DNA from: Woeseiaceae bacterium
GTDB taxonomy: Bacteria; Pseudomonadota; Gammaproteobacteria; Steroidobacterales; Woeseiaceae
DNA: 64,000 nt
Direction of reading: 5' to 3'
NCBI GenBank assembly: GCA_021773055.1
Contig: JAJFKV010000029.1
Location: 39,821 to 103,820 of the forward strand
In this document: positions 1-9,963 of the stretch, piece by piece
Numbering within the stretch: the stretch's first letter is position 1
Layout of the letters: every line of letters starts with the position of its first letter
Position numbers and translations under genes: made by a program
Notes under the pieces: model-generated
Seen by the model: only the letters and a program-made list of their open reading frames with translations
What the model was told of the DNA's origin: nothing
Databases searched by the model: none

Positions 1-1050
1 TTTGAGCTTCTCAAACAGATGTTTGTTGTTGGCCTGCTGGTAAGCCTCCTGGGCTGAAACCCGGCCTTTGTCGACGAGTTCCATGAGCGCGTTGTCCATG
101 GTCTTCATGCCGATACGCCCGCCACTCTGAATGGCGGTTTCCAGTTGGTCGAGCTTGCCCTGACGAATCAGGTTGGCAACTGCCGGCGTATTGATCATGA
201 CTTCAAGCGCTGCGGCACGACCCGGACGATCGCAGGTTGGCAATAATTGCTGTGAAACCACGCCGCGCAGCGACGTCGAAATCATCGTACGGATGTGACT
301 TTGCTTGTCAGCGGGGAATGAATTGATGATGCGATCAACAGTCTGTGCTGCGCCGTTGGTATGCAATGTTCCCATGACGAGAATACCCATTTCGGCGGCG
401 GTTACAGCGATGCTGATAGTTTCCAGGTCGCGCATTTCGCCGACCAGAACGATGTCCGGGTCTTCACGCAACGCCGATTTCAGAGCGCTTGCGAAACTGG
501 GACTGTGTACGCCGATTTCGCGCTGGCTGATCAGGCAACTTTTTGCGCCGTGGACGAATTCGATAGGGTCTTCGATCGTGATGATATGTCCCTTCATGCG
601 GCGATTCATTTCATCGATCATCGCCGCGAGGGTTGTCGATTTACCGGATCCAGTCTTGCCGGTAACAAGAATCATGCCCTGGGTATGTCGGCACAAAGTC
701 CGCACGACATCCGGCATATCGAGTTCATCGAGCGTCATTGCCTTGGACGGTATTGCTCGGAATATTGCGCCTATTCCGTTCAGATGGCGGAATACATTGA
801 CGCGGAAACGGGATACGTCCTCGATCTCGTAAGCAAAATCGGCGGCATCTTCCGCGTCGAATGCCTTCTTCGTCGTACCATCCATGATTTCGCTCATGGC
901 TTCCTGCACAGTTTCGAGGGTGAGTCTTTCTTCCATGATTGCCAGCAGGCCGCCGTGGACGCGAGCGCGCACCGGGTCGCCGGAAACGAAGTGCAGATCG
1001 GACGCGTTTTGCCCCAGTGCCGCTTGCAAGTATTTGTCAATTCTCTTCAT
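1..1050 (-). CDS. PilT-family type IV pilus retraction ATPase (3' end outside window)
   Basis: This is a hexameric secretion ATPase of the PilT/PilU type, which in the family powers pilus retraction from the inner-membrane face. The 350 visible codons start at an ATG at 1050 and run off the window edge without a stop. Walker A (GKTGSGKST) is at residues 131-139. An Asp-box region (TIEDPIEFVH), Walker B (ILVGEMRDLET-like) and a His box (GTLHTNGA) follow. The AIRNLIRE-like segment reads TPAVANLIRQG, a looser match than classical PilT. It lies 4 bp after the stop of a second PilT paralogue and so is very likely co-transcribed with it and with the upstream kinase gene. Which copy is functionally PilT and which PilU cannot be decided here. 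Confidence 0.9.
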   Translation of the reverse strand, partial: MKRIDKYLQAALGQNASDLHFVSGDPVRARVHGGLLAIMEERLTLETVQEAMSEIMDGTTKKAFDAEDAADFAYEIEDVSRFRVNVFRHLNGIGAIFRAIPSKAMTLDELDMPDVVRTLCRHTQGMILVTGKTGSGKSTTLAAMIDEMNRRMKGHIITIEDPIEFVHGAKSCLISQREIGVHSPSFASALKSALREDPDIVLVGEMRDLETISIAVTAAEMGILVMGTLHTNGAAQTVDRIINSFPADKQSHIRTMISTSLRGVVSQQLLPTCDRPGRAAALEVMINTPAVANLIRQGKLDQLETAIQSGGRIGMKTMDNALMELVDKGRVSAQEAYQQANNKHLFEKLK

Positions 1051-1054
1051 TGTG

Positions 1055-2158
1055 TTACAGCTTTGACTCATCGCCGATGTCTATGATCGGCACGAGGCCA
1101 GTGTCAGTGACAAAGCGCTGAAATTTCTTCTTGTCATTGGCAAAACGAATCGCGTCGTCGGGATCGATTAACTTGGAATTAATCGCATCAAGTAGTGACT
1201 GATCCATCATCTGCATACCAAGATCTTTACCAGTTTGTATTTGCGATTGAATCTGGTGTGTCTGATCCGTTGTTATCAATTTGGCAATTGCGCGGCTATT
1301 AACCAGTATCTCCAATACGGCACGGCGCCCGCGCCCGTCCGGTGTTTTAACCAACACTTGCGTGACGACTGCCTTCAGACTCATCGCCAGAAAGCCCTTG
1401 GTCTGCTCGCGCAATTCGCCAGGCAGCGCGTCGATGATTCGATCTATGGTCTTTACGGCACCGGTCGTATGCAATGTACCCAGCACAAGGTGGCCGGTTT
1501 CCGCCGCAGTCATCGCCATGGAAATCGTTTCGGCATCGCGTAATTCGCCAACCAGAATCACGTCCGGATCCTCACGCATTGCCGACCGCACGCCATCTGC
1601 AAAGCTAACGACATGGGTACCAACTTCGCGTTGAATGAGCTGGCTCTGCTTGCTGGGATGAACGAACTCGATCGGATCTTCGAGGCTGATGATATTTAAT
1701 GGGCGTGTCGAATTAAGGTGGTCGATCATAGCGGCCAGTGTTGTCGACTTACCAGTACCGGTTGAACCCGTTACCAGCACCATGCCCTGATGAAAGTCGC
1801 AAAACTTTTTCAGGATTGGCGGTACATGCAGTTGATCCAATGTTGGAACATCGCCTGGAATATACCGAAAGACAGCGCCGTAGCCCGTTGCTTTACGGAA
1901 TACATTGACACGAAAACGGCCGCCTTCATCAGCGACATACGAAAAGTCGAGATCGTTGCCTTGGCCCAGCACCTCTTTTTGTTTAGTCGTCAGGATTTCG
2001 AGGATGTAGGTCTCAAGCTCGGTGTCTGACAACTCTCGAAACTTGATGGGCATGAGATCACCGTTCATGCGCAACATGGGGGGTACACCGACAGCCAGGT
2101 GGATGTCTGAACACCCCTGTGCCAGACCCAGTTTCAAAAATGCGTCAATTCGTGCCAT
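1055..2158 (-). CDS. PilT/PilU-family ATPase, second tandem copy
   Basis: A 367-residue paralogue of the neighbouring ATPase. Walker A (GSTGTGKST) is at residues 131-139, exactly the same position as in the neighbour. LEDPIEFVH, LVGELRDAET and the His box GTLHTTGA are all present, so it should hydrolyse ATP. The C-terminus is extended by a basic segment (NDKKKFQRF) and a tail ending DIGDESKL, which recalls the longer PilU proteins. Its start is 7 bp from the stop of the HEAT-kinase gene. In family terms PilU assists PilT in retraction. The unusual feature is the close linkage to a eukaryotic-type kinase instead of to other pil genes. Confidence 0.9.
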   Translation of the reverse strand: MARIDAFLKLGLAQGCSDIHLAVGVPPMLRMNGDLMPIKFRELSDTELETYILEILTTKQKEVLGQGNDLDFSYVADEGGRFRVNVFRKATGYGAVFRYIPGDVPTLDQLHVPPILKKFCDFHQGMVLVTGSTGTGKSTTLAAMIDHLNSTRPLNIISLEDPIEFVHPSKQSQLIQREVGTHVVSFADGVRSAMREDPDVILVGELRDAETISMAMTAAETGHLVLGTLHTTGAVKTIDRIIDALPGELREQTKGFLAMSLKAVVTQVLVKTPDGRGRRAVLEILVNSRAIAKLITTDQTHQIQSQIQTGKDLGMQMMDQSLLDAINSKLIDPDDAIRFANDKKKFQRFVTDTGLVPIIDIGDESKL

Positions 2159-2165
2159 TGGTGCC

Positions 2166-4616
2166 TCAGATATTCAACGAGTCCAGCGCTTCAGTCAATT
2201 CATCCATTGATTGATGGCGTTTGGTCTTGTCGACTGACATTGCTTTCACGATGAGGGCAGCATAGTCGTCCGGTAAGTCCGGGTTGATTTCCTGGCAATG
2301 CTTGGCCTTGCCCTGGACGTGCTGGTACATCACCGACATGTGGTCGCCACGACTGTATGGTGGCACACCCGTGACCATTTCGTACATGATCACGCCGATA
2401 CTATAGACGTCGGCGGTCTGATCGACTTTCTTGCCCAGTATCTGTTCCGGTGCCATGTATTTTGGCGACCCGATGACATAACCGGTCTTAGTCAATTGCG
2501 TATCGCCACTGCTGGCGGCGGCGGCAACACCGAAGTCCACGATTTTCAGCAATCCTTCCTCGTTGACAAGAATATTGGCGGGTTTGAGGTCACGGTGAAT
2601 GACGCCGGCCTGATGTGCGATGGTCATACCGGTGGCCATATCGCGCGAGAATCGTAGTGCTTTGCCGAGGTCCATTGGTTTGCTGTTTGGAATTTCACCA
2701 GACAAGGTGTGCGATGGGAAATACTCCATCGAAATGGCATAGCAGCCCTGCAGTTTCAAGAAGTCATAGATTCGAATCACATTGCGGTGCGTGATTTTTC
2801 GCGAGTACCGCAACTCGTGCACAAAGCGCTTCATCATTTCTTCATCGGAAGAAACATTCGGATTCAGGAATTTAAGAATCAGTTGCTCGTCGACAACTTC
2901 ATCTTCCATTAGTAGCACGGTACCGAAAGCACCCTTACCGATTTTCTCAATATATTTGTAACGGCCATCGATGACGTCGCCGGGTTTCAGTTTCGTAATA
3001 TCGAGAACCTGGGGTGCCGTCGGTGCCGCTGCGGGTACAATTTCGCCGTCGCCATCGGCGAGCGCAACAGCACTTTCATCTTTCGCCGCCTGCAGCAATT
3101 TCTCGAGGTCTTCGTTGTCCACGAGCAAAGTCTTGGTATTGCCAGCGATTTTCTCGGCGCGAATATTTTCTTCGACCACGGTTTCTGAGTAGCGGTCATC
3201 GAGACTCTTAAGGGCCGTGTCCGCCGCGTTAATAATGGTGTGTTCTTCCGACTGCTGTACTTTCTTCAGCACATTGCGAATGGACTCCGAGTGTGATTCA
3301 TCAGCAAGTTGTGCCAGAGCCTTGATCGCCTCGACCTGAACTTCCCGTTCGGGCCGCTGCAATAGCGGGAGAATCCTCGATATGTGCTTATGGTTGCCGA
3401 GCTTGCCGAGTGCACGAACAACAACGGTGTCTGTCTTGGGATCGGCACCGAGCATTGATTCAATTTTTGGCAGTGCCTTTGGGCTGCCTATTTTGGACAA
3501 TGCGTCAACGGCACGTTCCCGCACCCACCAATCGGTATCGTCTGTCGCCAGAATCAGGCCGTCGACAGCTCGGTCATCCTTCGCCGTGTTCAGTATCTCG
3601 ATAGCTGTGCGACGGATTTCTTCGTCCTTCGACTTGATCAGGCTCACGACCGAATCGATAACCCTGGGGCCACCGATCTCGGCAAGCGCATCGCCAGCAC
3701 GGGATCGAACCCACCAGTCGTCATCTTTGATGGCGCCGAGCAAGTCCTTAACCGAAGTTTCATTGCCGACTTCGTTCAGAACTTCGACGGCAGCTCGACG
3801 TGTATATTCGGACTCATCCTTTAGTGCCGGCAGCAAGTAATGCACGGTATCCGGATGATTGACTTTTATCAGAACATCAACGGCCTTTCCCTGCACATCG
3901 AGATCAGGGTCGAGCAGCACTTTGGCAATCTTGTCGATGCTAATGCTCGTGCTTTCGCGAGTGGCGAGGGCAGCTAGTGCGGCGCCACGAACCATTTTGT
4001 TCGGGTCTTTGAGCTGCATCTCAAGTGCGTGAGTAATCTCCTCTTTGTCGAACTTGGAGAGCAACTGCATGAGATGGATTTTGATGACCGGATCTTTTCC
4101 GCCCATGCGAGCGATCAGGTCAGGAATCATTTCCGGCTTGATGGTTTCCTGAATAATCTTGAAAATCGCCGCTTTTTCTTTGGGCTCGCATTCGTACGCA
4201 TGACGTAATAACTCATGAACGCTCAGGTCCTGCTTGTGCACTCGGAGGATTTCAATCAGCGCCGCTTTCGATACTTCCGGGTCGTCGAAAAATTCCAGCA
4301 GCCCGTTTGCGTTATAGACGGTGCTGCTTGACAGAGCCCAGGCAGTTCCGGATACAACGCGTTCGTTGCCATCGGCGAGGCCTTCTTTGTACATGATCAG
4401 GTTCTTGTCATTGACTAACGAGCCGAGAATGTCGACCAGTACCATGGTGTGAGTCTTGTCTGAAAGGGCAAGGGCATCGATGATTTTCGGCACGGCTTTG
4501 TTGCCGGCGCTTTTTAGACGGGTAATCAATTTCTGGGCAGCCGCGGACTCGGGGTCCTGCTCGGCGATGAGCTGCCCAAGAATCTGGTCGGAGCGGAATG
4601 ACGCGATAAAACTCAT
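2166..4616 (-). CDS. HEAT-repeat protein fused to a Ser/Thr protein kinase
   Basis: A cytoplasmic protein of about 816 residues with no signal peptide or membrane segment. Roughly residues 1-500 are tandem HEAT-like (PBS-lyase type) repeats, with recurrent WWVRxRAxDALxxIG units. A short Ala/Pro linker leads to a complete Hanks-type kinase at about 555-816: glycine loop GKGAFG, lysine in LILKF, HRDLKPANIL, DFG and APE are all intact, so it should be active. HEAT arrays normally bind protein partners, and I infer the array selects substrates. The downstream PilT-like ATPases, 7 and 4 bp apart, are obvious candidates. I chose the ATG at 4616. A TTG five codons upstream is possible but has no better ribosome site. 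Confidence 0.88.
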   Translation of the reverse strand: MSFIASFRSDQILGQLIAEQDPESAAAQKLITRLKSAGNKAVPKIIDALALSDKTHTMVLVDILGSLVNDKNLIMYKEGLADGNERVVSGTAWALSSSTVYNANGLLEFFDDPEVSKAALIEILRVHKQDLSVHELLRHAYECEPKEKAAIFKIIQETIKPEMIPDLIARMGGKDPVIKIHLMQLLSKFDKEEITHALEMQLKDPNKMVRGAALAALATRESTSISIDKIAKVLLDPDLDVQGKAVDVLIKVNHPDTVHYLLPALKDESEYTRRAAVEVLNEVGNETSVKDLLGAIKDDDWWVRSRAGDALAEIGGPRVIDSVVSLIKSKDEEIRRTAIEILNTAKDDRAVDGLILATDDTDWWVRERAVDALSKIGSPKALPKIESMLGADPKTDTVVVRALGKLGNHKHISRILPLLQRPEREVQVEAIKALAQLADESHSESIRNVLKKVQQSEEHTIINAADTALKSLDDRYSETVVEENIRAEKIAGNTKTLLVDNEDLEKLLQAAKDESAVALADGDGEIVPAAAPTAPQVLDITKLKPGDVIDGRYKYIEKIGKGAFGTVLLMEDEVVDEQLILKFLNPNVSSDEEMMKRFVHELRYSRKITHRNVIRIYDFLKLQGCYAISMEYFPSHTLSGEIPNSKPMDLGKALRFSRDMATGMTIAHQAGVIHRDLKPANILVNEEGLLKIVDFGVAAAASSGDTQLTKTGYVIGSPKYMAPEQILGKKVDQTADVYSIGVIMYEMVTGVPPYSRGDHMSVMYQHVQGKAKHCQEINPDLPDDYAALIVKAMSVDKTKRHQSMDELTEALDSLNI

Positions 4617-4788
4617 CGAATCAGTACGCAAATGTCATTGTTTTATGTAACACCAATCGTTAATTCGCTCTAGCCCAAGCAAAACGGCTCGACTCGTGGA
4701 TTTGCTGCCAGCCCAAAAGTTGTTTCCGCCACTCCCCAACGCGGCATTATGCCACATCAGACCCCGCACATTGCCCGCCAATACTAGC

Positions 4789-4817
4789 TTTCAGACATCT
4801 CACAGCTCGGTTACAAT
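4789..4817 (+). promoter_or_regulatory. possible sigma70 promoter upstream of mrp
   Basis: The 4617-4890 region separates the divergent kinase and mrp genes and holds no gene I can support. TACAAT at 4812-4817 is a fair -10 box. A weak -35-like TTTCAG lies 17 bp upstream at 4789. Transcription would begin near 4824, about 65 bp before the mrp start. This rests on motif appearance only. Confidence 0.35.
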
Positions 4818-4890
4818 GTGCTCGCGAAAATCCGGTCAAGCGGAGATTCGTAATTGAATTTTACCTAATGCCAGCGGGGGAAGTGTGACG

Positions 4891-5982
4891 GTGTCAACAA
4901 ATTCGGATGTGAAGAAGTTCCTCAATTCCATTGAGTTAGAGGCAATTGGCCGCCCGCTCAGCAAGGTTGGCCGTGTGCTGGAGGCGACGGTTGCAGACGG
5001 TAAGGCGAGCGCGAAAATCGAGCTTGGTATTCCGGCCAAGAGTGCGTTTGATGCGTTGCGCGCGCAAATTGAGGCAGAACTGTGCGCCCACACGGGCTCA
5101 AAGTCAGCCGAGATAGAGATTTCGACCCGAATTACATCCCATTCTGTGCAGAGTAATCTAAAGCCGATTCCGGGAATCAAGAACATTATCGCGATCGCGT
5201 CCGGAAAAGGTGGCGTGGGCAAATCGACGGTCGCCAGCAACATCGCGCTTGCTTTGGCCGCAGAAGGCGCGTCGGTTGGGGTTTTGGACGCCGATATTTA
5301 CGGCCCGAGTCAGCCGCAAATGCTGGGCCTGACCGGTGAACGGCCAAGCAGCGAGGACGGTCAAACGATGGCACCTCTGATCGGCCATGACCTGCAGGTT
5401 ATGTCGATAGGCTTTTTGGTGGACCCGGACCAGCCGATGATCTGGCGCGGTCCAATGGTTACCTCGGCGCTGAATCAGCTGATTAATCAGACGCAATGGA
5501 AGGATATCGACTATCTGATCGTCGATATGCCGCCCGGAACCGGCGATATTCAATTGACCTTGTCACAGCAGGTGCCGGTATCCGGTGCCGTAATTGTGAC
5601 TACTCCGCAAAATATCGCGACCCTGGATGCGCGCAAAGGCCTGGCTATGTTTCAGAAGGTCAAGATTCCGGTATTAGGCGTGATCGAGAACATGAGCACG
5701 CATATCTGCACCTCGTGCGGGCACGAAGAGGCCATTTTTGGCGCCGGTGGCGCTGACGAGATGGTATCTGACTTTGATATTCCATTGCTCGGACGGTTGC
5801 CGCTCGATGCGCGCATTCGTGAGCAGACGGACGGTGGCAACCCAACAGTGGTATCTGATCCGGACTCTGCAGCCGCGGGTGTCTATCGAGCAACTGCGAT
5901 TCGTATTGCGGCGGCACAAGCCGCCCAACGCACTGATTACAGCGCCAAGTTCGGCACTATCGTGGTTGAGGGAAGCCAATGA
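4891..5982 (+). CDS. mrp: Mrp/NBP35-family iron-sulfur cluster carrier ATPase
   Basis: A P-loop carrier that holds and transfers [4Fe-4S] clusters to apoproteins in the cytoplasm. The N-terminal MIP18-like domain (about 1-85) precedes the deviant Walker A ([10 protein letters not shown], near residue 105), the switch region DADIYGPSQ and the conserved MPPGTGD. A CTSC motif near residue 270 is the cluster-binding CxxC pair. There are two possible GTG starts, 4885 and 4891. The purine-rich GGGGGAAG ending at 4883 is one base from the first and seven from the second, so I chose 4891 (363 aa). The stop overlaps the dcd start by 4 bp (ATGA), so the two are probably translationally coupled. Confidence 0.93.
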   Translation: MSTNSDVKKFLNSIELEAIGRPLSKVGRVLEATVADGKASAKIELGIPAKSAFDALRAQIEAELCAHTGSKSAEIEISTRITSHSVQSNLKPIPGIKNIIAIASGKGGVGKSTVASNIALALAAEGASVGVLDADIYGPSQPQMLGLTGERPSSEDGQTMAPLIGHDLQVMSIGFLVDPDQPMIWRGPMVTSALNQLINQTQWKDIDYLIVDMPPGTGDIQLTLSQQVPVSGAVIVTTPQNIATLDARKGLAMFQKVKIPVLGVIENMSTHICTSCGHEEAIFGAGGADEMVSDFDIPLLGRLPLDARIREQTDGGNPTVVSDPDSAAAGVYRATAIRIAAAQAAQRTDYSAKFGTIVVEGSQ

Positions 5983-6545
5983 GCATCAAGTCGGATCGCT
6001 GGATTCGACGCATGGCAGAAAGTGCGGGCATGATCGAGCCATTTGAGCCAGGCCAGATTCGTGATAATGGCGGTGAACGCATCATTTCCTACGGGACATC
6101 CAGTTACGGATACGATGTCCGTTGTGCCGATGAATTCAAGATCTTCACGAATATCAATTCGGTTATCGTCGATCCCAAAGCATTTGACGAATCCAGTTTT
6201 GTTGATATCAAGAGTGACGTTTGTGTGATTCCGCCAAACTCTTTCGTCCTGGCCCGTACGGTCGAATTCTTCCGCATCCCGAGGACGGTCCTGACAATCT
6301 GTCTTGGCAAGTCGACCTATGCACGATGCGGCATTATCGTAAATGTTACGCCGCTGGAACCGGAGTGGGAGGGTCACGTCACGCTGGAGTTTTCCAACAC
6401 AACACCGCTGCCTGCGAAAATATACGCAAACGAGGGCGTTGCGCAGATGTTGTTTCTGGAGTCGGATGAGCCCTGCGAGACGTCTTATCGAGATCGCGGT
6501 GGTAAGTACCAGGGTCAGATGGGAGTGACGCTACCCAAGGCCTGA
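5979..6545 (+). CDS. dcd: dCTP deaminase
   Basis: Converts dCTP to dUTP plus ammonia, feeding dTMP synthesis. The 188 residues match the family length. They carry the nucleotide-binding GKSTYARCG segment and the catalytic glutamate in the PLEPEWEGH...LEFSN region near residue 130. SSYGYDVR near residue 40 is also typical. Translation is coupled to mrp by an ATGA overlap. The 3' end overlaps the convergent purN gene by 15 bp, leaving no room for a terminator between them. No odd features. Confidence 0.95.
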   Translation: MSIKSDRWIRRMAESAGMIEPFEPGQIRDNGGERIISYGTSSYGYDVRCADEFKIFTNINSVIVDPKAFDESSFVDIKSDVCVIPPNSFVLARTVEFFRIPRTVLTICLGKSTYARCGIIVNVTPLEPEWEGHVTLEFSNTTPLPAKIYANEGVAQMLFLESDEPCETSYRDRGGKYQGQMGVTLPKA

Positions 6546-7199
6546 TGTTTCGGTGAAAGTCTGTATCGCTGGTTCCTCAGCGTGTCTGCCGTCAACCCAG
6601 CACTTGCCGTCCCGGAACACAACTTTGCCGCTGCCAACCCAGCCGGCCGCCTCTGGATATACGCGATGCTCGATTGCCTGCACGCGTGTTGCGAGTTCGT
6701 CCGCTGATTCCCCAGGTTGTACAGGAAGCCTCCCCTGCAAAATGCGCGGTCCACCGTCAAGCTCCTCGGTCACGAAATGCACCGTACTGCCGTGCCAGGC
6801 GTCGCCCGCATCGAGCACACGCTGATGTGTATTTAGCCCCGGATAAAGCGGAAGTAACGCCGGATGAATGTTGAGTATCTTGCCGGAGTAATGTGCGACG
6901 AAAGACGGGCTCAGGATGCGCATGAAGCCCGCCAGTATCAGCAGTTCGGGTTCAAAGCGGTCCAGTTCAGCAATCACAGCACGATCAAATGATTCCCGGT
7001 TCAGAAAATCGGCATGCTGAATGCAGGCTGTCGGAATACCGGCTTGTTCTGCTCGCTCGAGGCCATAGGCATCTGGGTTGTTACTGAAAACGACGGTCAG
7101 TTCAAGGTCAAGACTGCCGTCCTCCACGGCATCAATAAAGGCCTGCAGATTCGTGCCCGACCCGGAAATCAGGACTGCTGTTTTGCAGCGACTTGCCAT
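6531..7199 (-). CDS. purN: phosphoribosylglycinamide formyltransferase (GART)
   Basis: Third step of purine synthesis: transfers a formyl group from 10-formyl-THF to [14 protein letters not shown] near the N-terminus binds substrate phosphate. The catalytic Asn-x-His is seen in [10 protein letters not shown], and the family Asp lies in the segment after GSTVHFV. At 222 residues it is normal length. Its ATG shares one base with the purM stop (TAATG), the usual purM-purN order and coupling. The C-terminal tail extends through the end of dcd on the other strand. Confidence 0.95.
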   Translation of the reverse strand: MASRCKTAVLISGSGTNLQAFIDAVEDGSLDLELTVVFSNNPDAYGLERAEQAGIPTACIQHADFLNRESFDRAVIAELDRFEPELLILAGFMRILSPSFVAHYSGKILNIHPALLPLYPGLNTHQRVLDAGDAWHGSTVHFVTEELDGGPRILQGRLPVQPGESADELATRVQAIEHRVYPEAAGWVGSGKVVFRDGKCWVDGRHAEEPAIQTFTETSGLG

Positions 7200-8230
7200 T
7201 AGACGTATTGAACAGCTCTTGGGGAATCAGCGTCGCCGGCAACGATACGGCCAATCTGCCAGGCGCTTTCTCCATTATGATTGAGTACCCGGATTGTCTC
7301 GTCGGCATCGGGGGCAGCAACGATCACGACCATTCCGACGCCGCAATTGAATGTACGACGCATTTCGCCGATGTCTATGTTGCCGGTCTCGGCAAGCCAG
7401 TCGAATACGGAGCCTCGAGACCAGCTGCTGGTATCGATCTGTGCGTCCACCGCACCCTGCAGAATGCGCGGAATGTTTTCAGTGATGCCGCCGCCGGTTA
7501 TATGAGCAAGTCCCTTGACCGCGACCGACCGTAGCAATGACAGCACCGGTTTGACGTAAATACGGGTTGGCGTCAGCAGGCGTTCACTGGCGTTTTTGCC
7601 GTCGATTCGAGTATCCGGAGCTCGATCAAGGACCTTGCGAATGAGCGAGTAGCCGTTGGAATGTGGGCCACTTGAGGCGATGCCAATGATGGCATCGCCA
7701 ACGGCAATGTCGCTGCCGTCGATCAGTGCGTCGCGCTCAACCGCACCGACAGTGAATCCGGCAAGGTCATAGTCGCCGTCTGAGTACATGTCGGGCATTT
7801 CAGCGGTTTCGCCGCCAATTAGTGCTGCGCCGGCTTGTAAGCATCCGTCCGCAATTCCCGCAATTACGTCCGCGGCAACCTTATTGTCGAGTTTCCCGCA
7901 GGCGAAGTAGTCCAGAAAGAACAGCGGTTCCGCACCTTGCACCAGCACGTCGTTGACACACATCGCAACAAGATCAATGCCGATCGTGTCATGTTGACCC
8001 AGGTGTTGCGCGAGCATCAGCTTGGTACCGACACCATCAGTACCGGAAACCAGCACCGGTTCCCGGTAGCGACCCGGTGGAATCGCGAACATGCCGCCGA
8101 AGCCGCCGAGTCCAGCCAGCACTTCGGGACGCCGCGTGCGCTTTACGAGTGGCTTGATACGTTCAACAAATTCGTTACCAGCATCAATGTCGACGCCGGC
8201 GTCTTTGTAGGTAAGTGGTTTATTGGTCAT
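7199..8230 (-). CDS. purM: phosphoribosylformylglycinamidine cyclo-ligase (AIR synthetase)
   Basis: Closes the imidazole ring of AIR from FGAM using ATP. The family signatures [12 protein letters not shown] (about residue 65) and ECAEM-equivalent [11 protein letters not shown] are present, as are [11 protein letters not shown] and the late [12 protein letters not shown] loop. Length of 343 aa is typical. It is the first gene of a purM-purN operon and is transcribed away from the DUF2066 gene across a 64-bp gap. That gap must contain the promoters of both. Confidence 0.95.
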   Translation of the reverse strand: MTNKPLTYKDAGVDIDAGNEFVERIKPLVKRTRRPEVLAGLGGFGGMFAIPPGRYREPVLVSGTDGVGTKLMLAQHLGQHDTIGIDLVAMCVNDVLVQGAEPLFFLDYFACGKLDNKVAADVIAGIADGCLQAGAALIGGETAEMPDMYSDGDYDLAGFTVGAVERDALIDGSDIAVGDAIIGIASSGPHSNGYSLIRKVLDRAPDTRIDGKNASERLLTPTRIYVKPVLSLLRSVAVKGLAHITGGGITENIPRILQGAVDAQIDTSSWSRGSVFDWLAETGNIDIGEMRRTFNCGVGMVVIVAAPDADETIRVLNHNGESAWQIGRIVAGDADSPRAVQYV

Positions 8231-8258
8231 TATGGAGTGGCATACTCTGCGAGGACGA

Positions 8259-8264
8259 TATAAT
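8259..8264 (+). promoter_or_regulatory. -10 box TATAAT for the DUF2066 operon
   Basis: A consensus TATAAT lies in the 64-bp gap between the divergent purM and DUF2066 genes. A start point near 8271 would give a leader of about 24 bases before the TTG start at 8295. No good -35 hexamer is visible at the expected distance, so an activator or a weak promoter is likely. Confidence 0.45.
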
Positions 8265-8294
8265 AGTGCTTGGCGTTGAACGGGGAAACCATCG

Positions 8295-9392
8295 TTGTTG
8301 AAATCTCGAAAAATTTATTGTATCCGCAAAGCGCGGCATCCTCTCATTTGTGCGGTCGTAGCGCTTTGTTTTTGTGTGGGACTGGCTTTACCGGCTCATG
8401 CAGTCGATGTACCGACCTTGTTCACGGCCCAGGTGCCGGTGGACGAAGAGTCTGACAATCCGCGCGATGATGCCTACAAAGCGGCGCTGATTGAGGTGTT
8501 GATGCGCGTTTCCGGGTCGCAGCTTAGCGCTAATGAGGAGGCGATCGAAGAGCTGTTTCCGGTGCCATCGGCGTATGTCACACAGTTTCGGCCCGGTGTC
8601 GAGGAAACGCTGTGGGTATCATTTGACGGTGAGGCGATAGAGCGAGCGTTGCGCGCCGCTGGGCAATTGGTTTGGGGAAGTGACCGGCCATTAACATTGG
8701 TGTGGTTGGCGGTTGACTGGGGACGTGGCGAACGCGAGATTATCGCCGCTGGTGACCCTGAGCGCACTCCACAGCAGTCACGATCCATCGATCGCAATCG
8801 CCTGTTGCGTGAGCGTGTCCTTGAGATTGCGGAAAAGCGAGGATTGCCGCTGGCTTTTCCGCTGCTGGATACGGAGGATCTGCAGGGCGTCGCGTTTAGC
8901 GATATTTGGGGTGGATTCGATGAGCGTATTTTGGATGCCTCGAAACGTTACGGTGCGAATTCAATCCTGATCGGTCGAATTCGTCCTGCCTCTGGCCAAC
9001 GCAATCGCTGGACCTACCTATTCGGCGGCGAGTCACTGTCCTGGAATGGCCCGCCAGAGGCCATTGTTGGCCAAATCGCTGATACTCTCGCTGCCGAGTT
9101 CGCGGTTGGTGGTAATGCGCCGATCGAAGTTCTTGCATTGAATATCGCGGGTATCCAGACGGTTGATGCTTTCGGAGCGGTGCAGGAGTTACTGTCGGAT
9201 GTCAGTTTGATCGAGAGCTTCAAGATATCGGCAGTCGCCGGTGACATCGTCAGCTATCAGGTCGAGGTCCGCGGTGGCGCGGACCGGCTGCGGCGTGCAT
9301 TGCGTTTCGCCGGGCTCCTCGAACAAGTAGACGATGGCAATTTTCAGGGCCTTGAGCCGTCAGTTGCGTTAGAATTTTTCCTCGATCCCTGA
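8295..9392 (+). CDS. DUF2066 domain secreted protein
   Basis: A 365-residue exported protein. After a basic n-region, a hydrophobic stretch (about 18-33) ends in ALPAHA, a clear signal-peptidase I site, so the mature protein is periplasmic. The body matches DUF2066 ([15 protein letters not shown] near the N-terminus, LVWLAVDWG mid-protein). No function is established for this family. The start is TTG at 8295 (a second TTG follows directly). GGGGAAA six bases upstream supports it and no ATG is available. It heads a plus-strand operon with a phosphatidyltransferase, a PerM-like permease and hda, a conserved gammaproteobacterial neighbourhood. Confidence 0.82.
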   Translation: MLKSRKIYCIRKARHPLICAVVALCFCVGLALPAHAVDVPTLFTAQVPVDEESDNPRDDAYKAALIEVLMRVSGSQLSANEEAIEELFPVPSAYVTQFRPGVEETLWVSFDGEAIERALRAAGQLVWGSDRPLTLVWLAVDWGRGEREIIAAGDPERTPQQSRSIDRNRLLRERVLEIAEKRGLPLAFPLLDTEDLQGVAFSDIWGGFDERILDASKRYGANSILIGRIRPASGQRNRWTYLFGGESLSWNGPPEAIVGQIADTLAAEFAVGGNAPIEVLALNIAGIQTVDAFGAVQELLSDVSLIESFKISAVAGDIVSYQVEVRGGADRLRRALRFAGLLEQVDDGNFQGLEPSVALEFFLDP

Positions 9393-9414
9393 ACATAAGC
9401 CAAAGATATTCTGT

Positions 9415-9960
9415 ATGTCTCTGAACTGGATACCTAACGCGATATCGCTGTTGCGCATTGCTCTGGTCGCTCCGATCCTGATGTTGATCATGCGCGGCAG
9501 TTTTGGCTGGGCGATGGCTTTGTTCTGGCTTGCCAGCTTTTCCGACGGCGTTGACGGTTATCTCGCCAAGCGCTTTAGCTGGCACTCGCGACTTGGTGCT
9601 TTACTCGACCCGATTGCCGACAAATTGTTGGTGGCTGGCACATTTATCACGCTTGCGTATTCCCAACAGATTCCCGTCTGGCTGGCAGTGGTCGTTATCT
9701 TGCGGGATGTAGTGATCGTTGCAGGTGCGACCGCCTATAACTTCCTGGTGCGGCCGGTGGAGGGGGAGCCAACGCGCGTCAGCAAGCTGAATACTGCCCT
9801 CGAGCTATTATTTCTGTTTTTTGTACTTAGCCGGGCCGGGTTTGGCTGGCCTGATCAGATTGCCGTGACAGTACTCGGCGCTTCAGTCCTGATTACGGTT
9901 GTGATCAGCGGCGTTGACTATGTTTGGTCCTGGTCACGTCGGGCGCGACGCGGAGTATAG
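9415..9960 (+). CDS. CDP-alcohol phosphatidyltransferase (PgsA-like)
   Basis: An integral membrane enzyme that joins a CDP-diacylglycerol headgroup to an alcohol, most likely glycerol-3-phosphate. The family motif is intact at about residues 40-67: DGVDGYLAKR followed by LGALLDPIADK, supplying the metal-binding aspartates. Several hydrophobic helices fill the remaining 181 residues. It is somewhat divergent from canonical PgsA after the motif, so the product (phosphatidylglycerophosphate or another lipid) is not certain. It sits 22 bp after the DUF2066 gene and 3 bp before the PerM-like gene. Confidence 0.85.
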   Translation: MSLNWIPNAISLLRIALVAPILMLIMRGSFGWAMALFWLASFSDGVDGYLAKRFSWHSRLGALLDPIADKLLVAGTFITLAYSQQIPVWLAVVVILRDVVIVAGATAYNFLVRPVEGEPTRVSKLNTALELLFLFFVLSRAGFGWPDQIAVTVLGASVLITVVISGVDYVWSWSRRARRGV

Positions 9961-9963
9961 GTT

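Noticed and set aside
361..1086. 241-codon plus-strand frame opposite the first PilT gene
   Set aside because: Antisense shadow of a well-supported PilT gene with Walker motifs.
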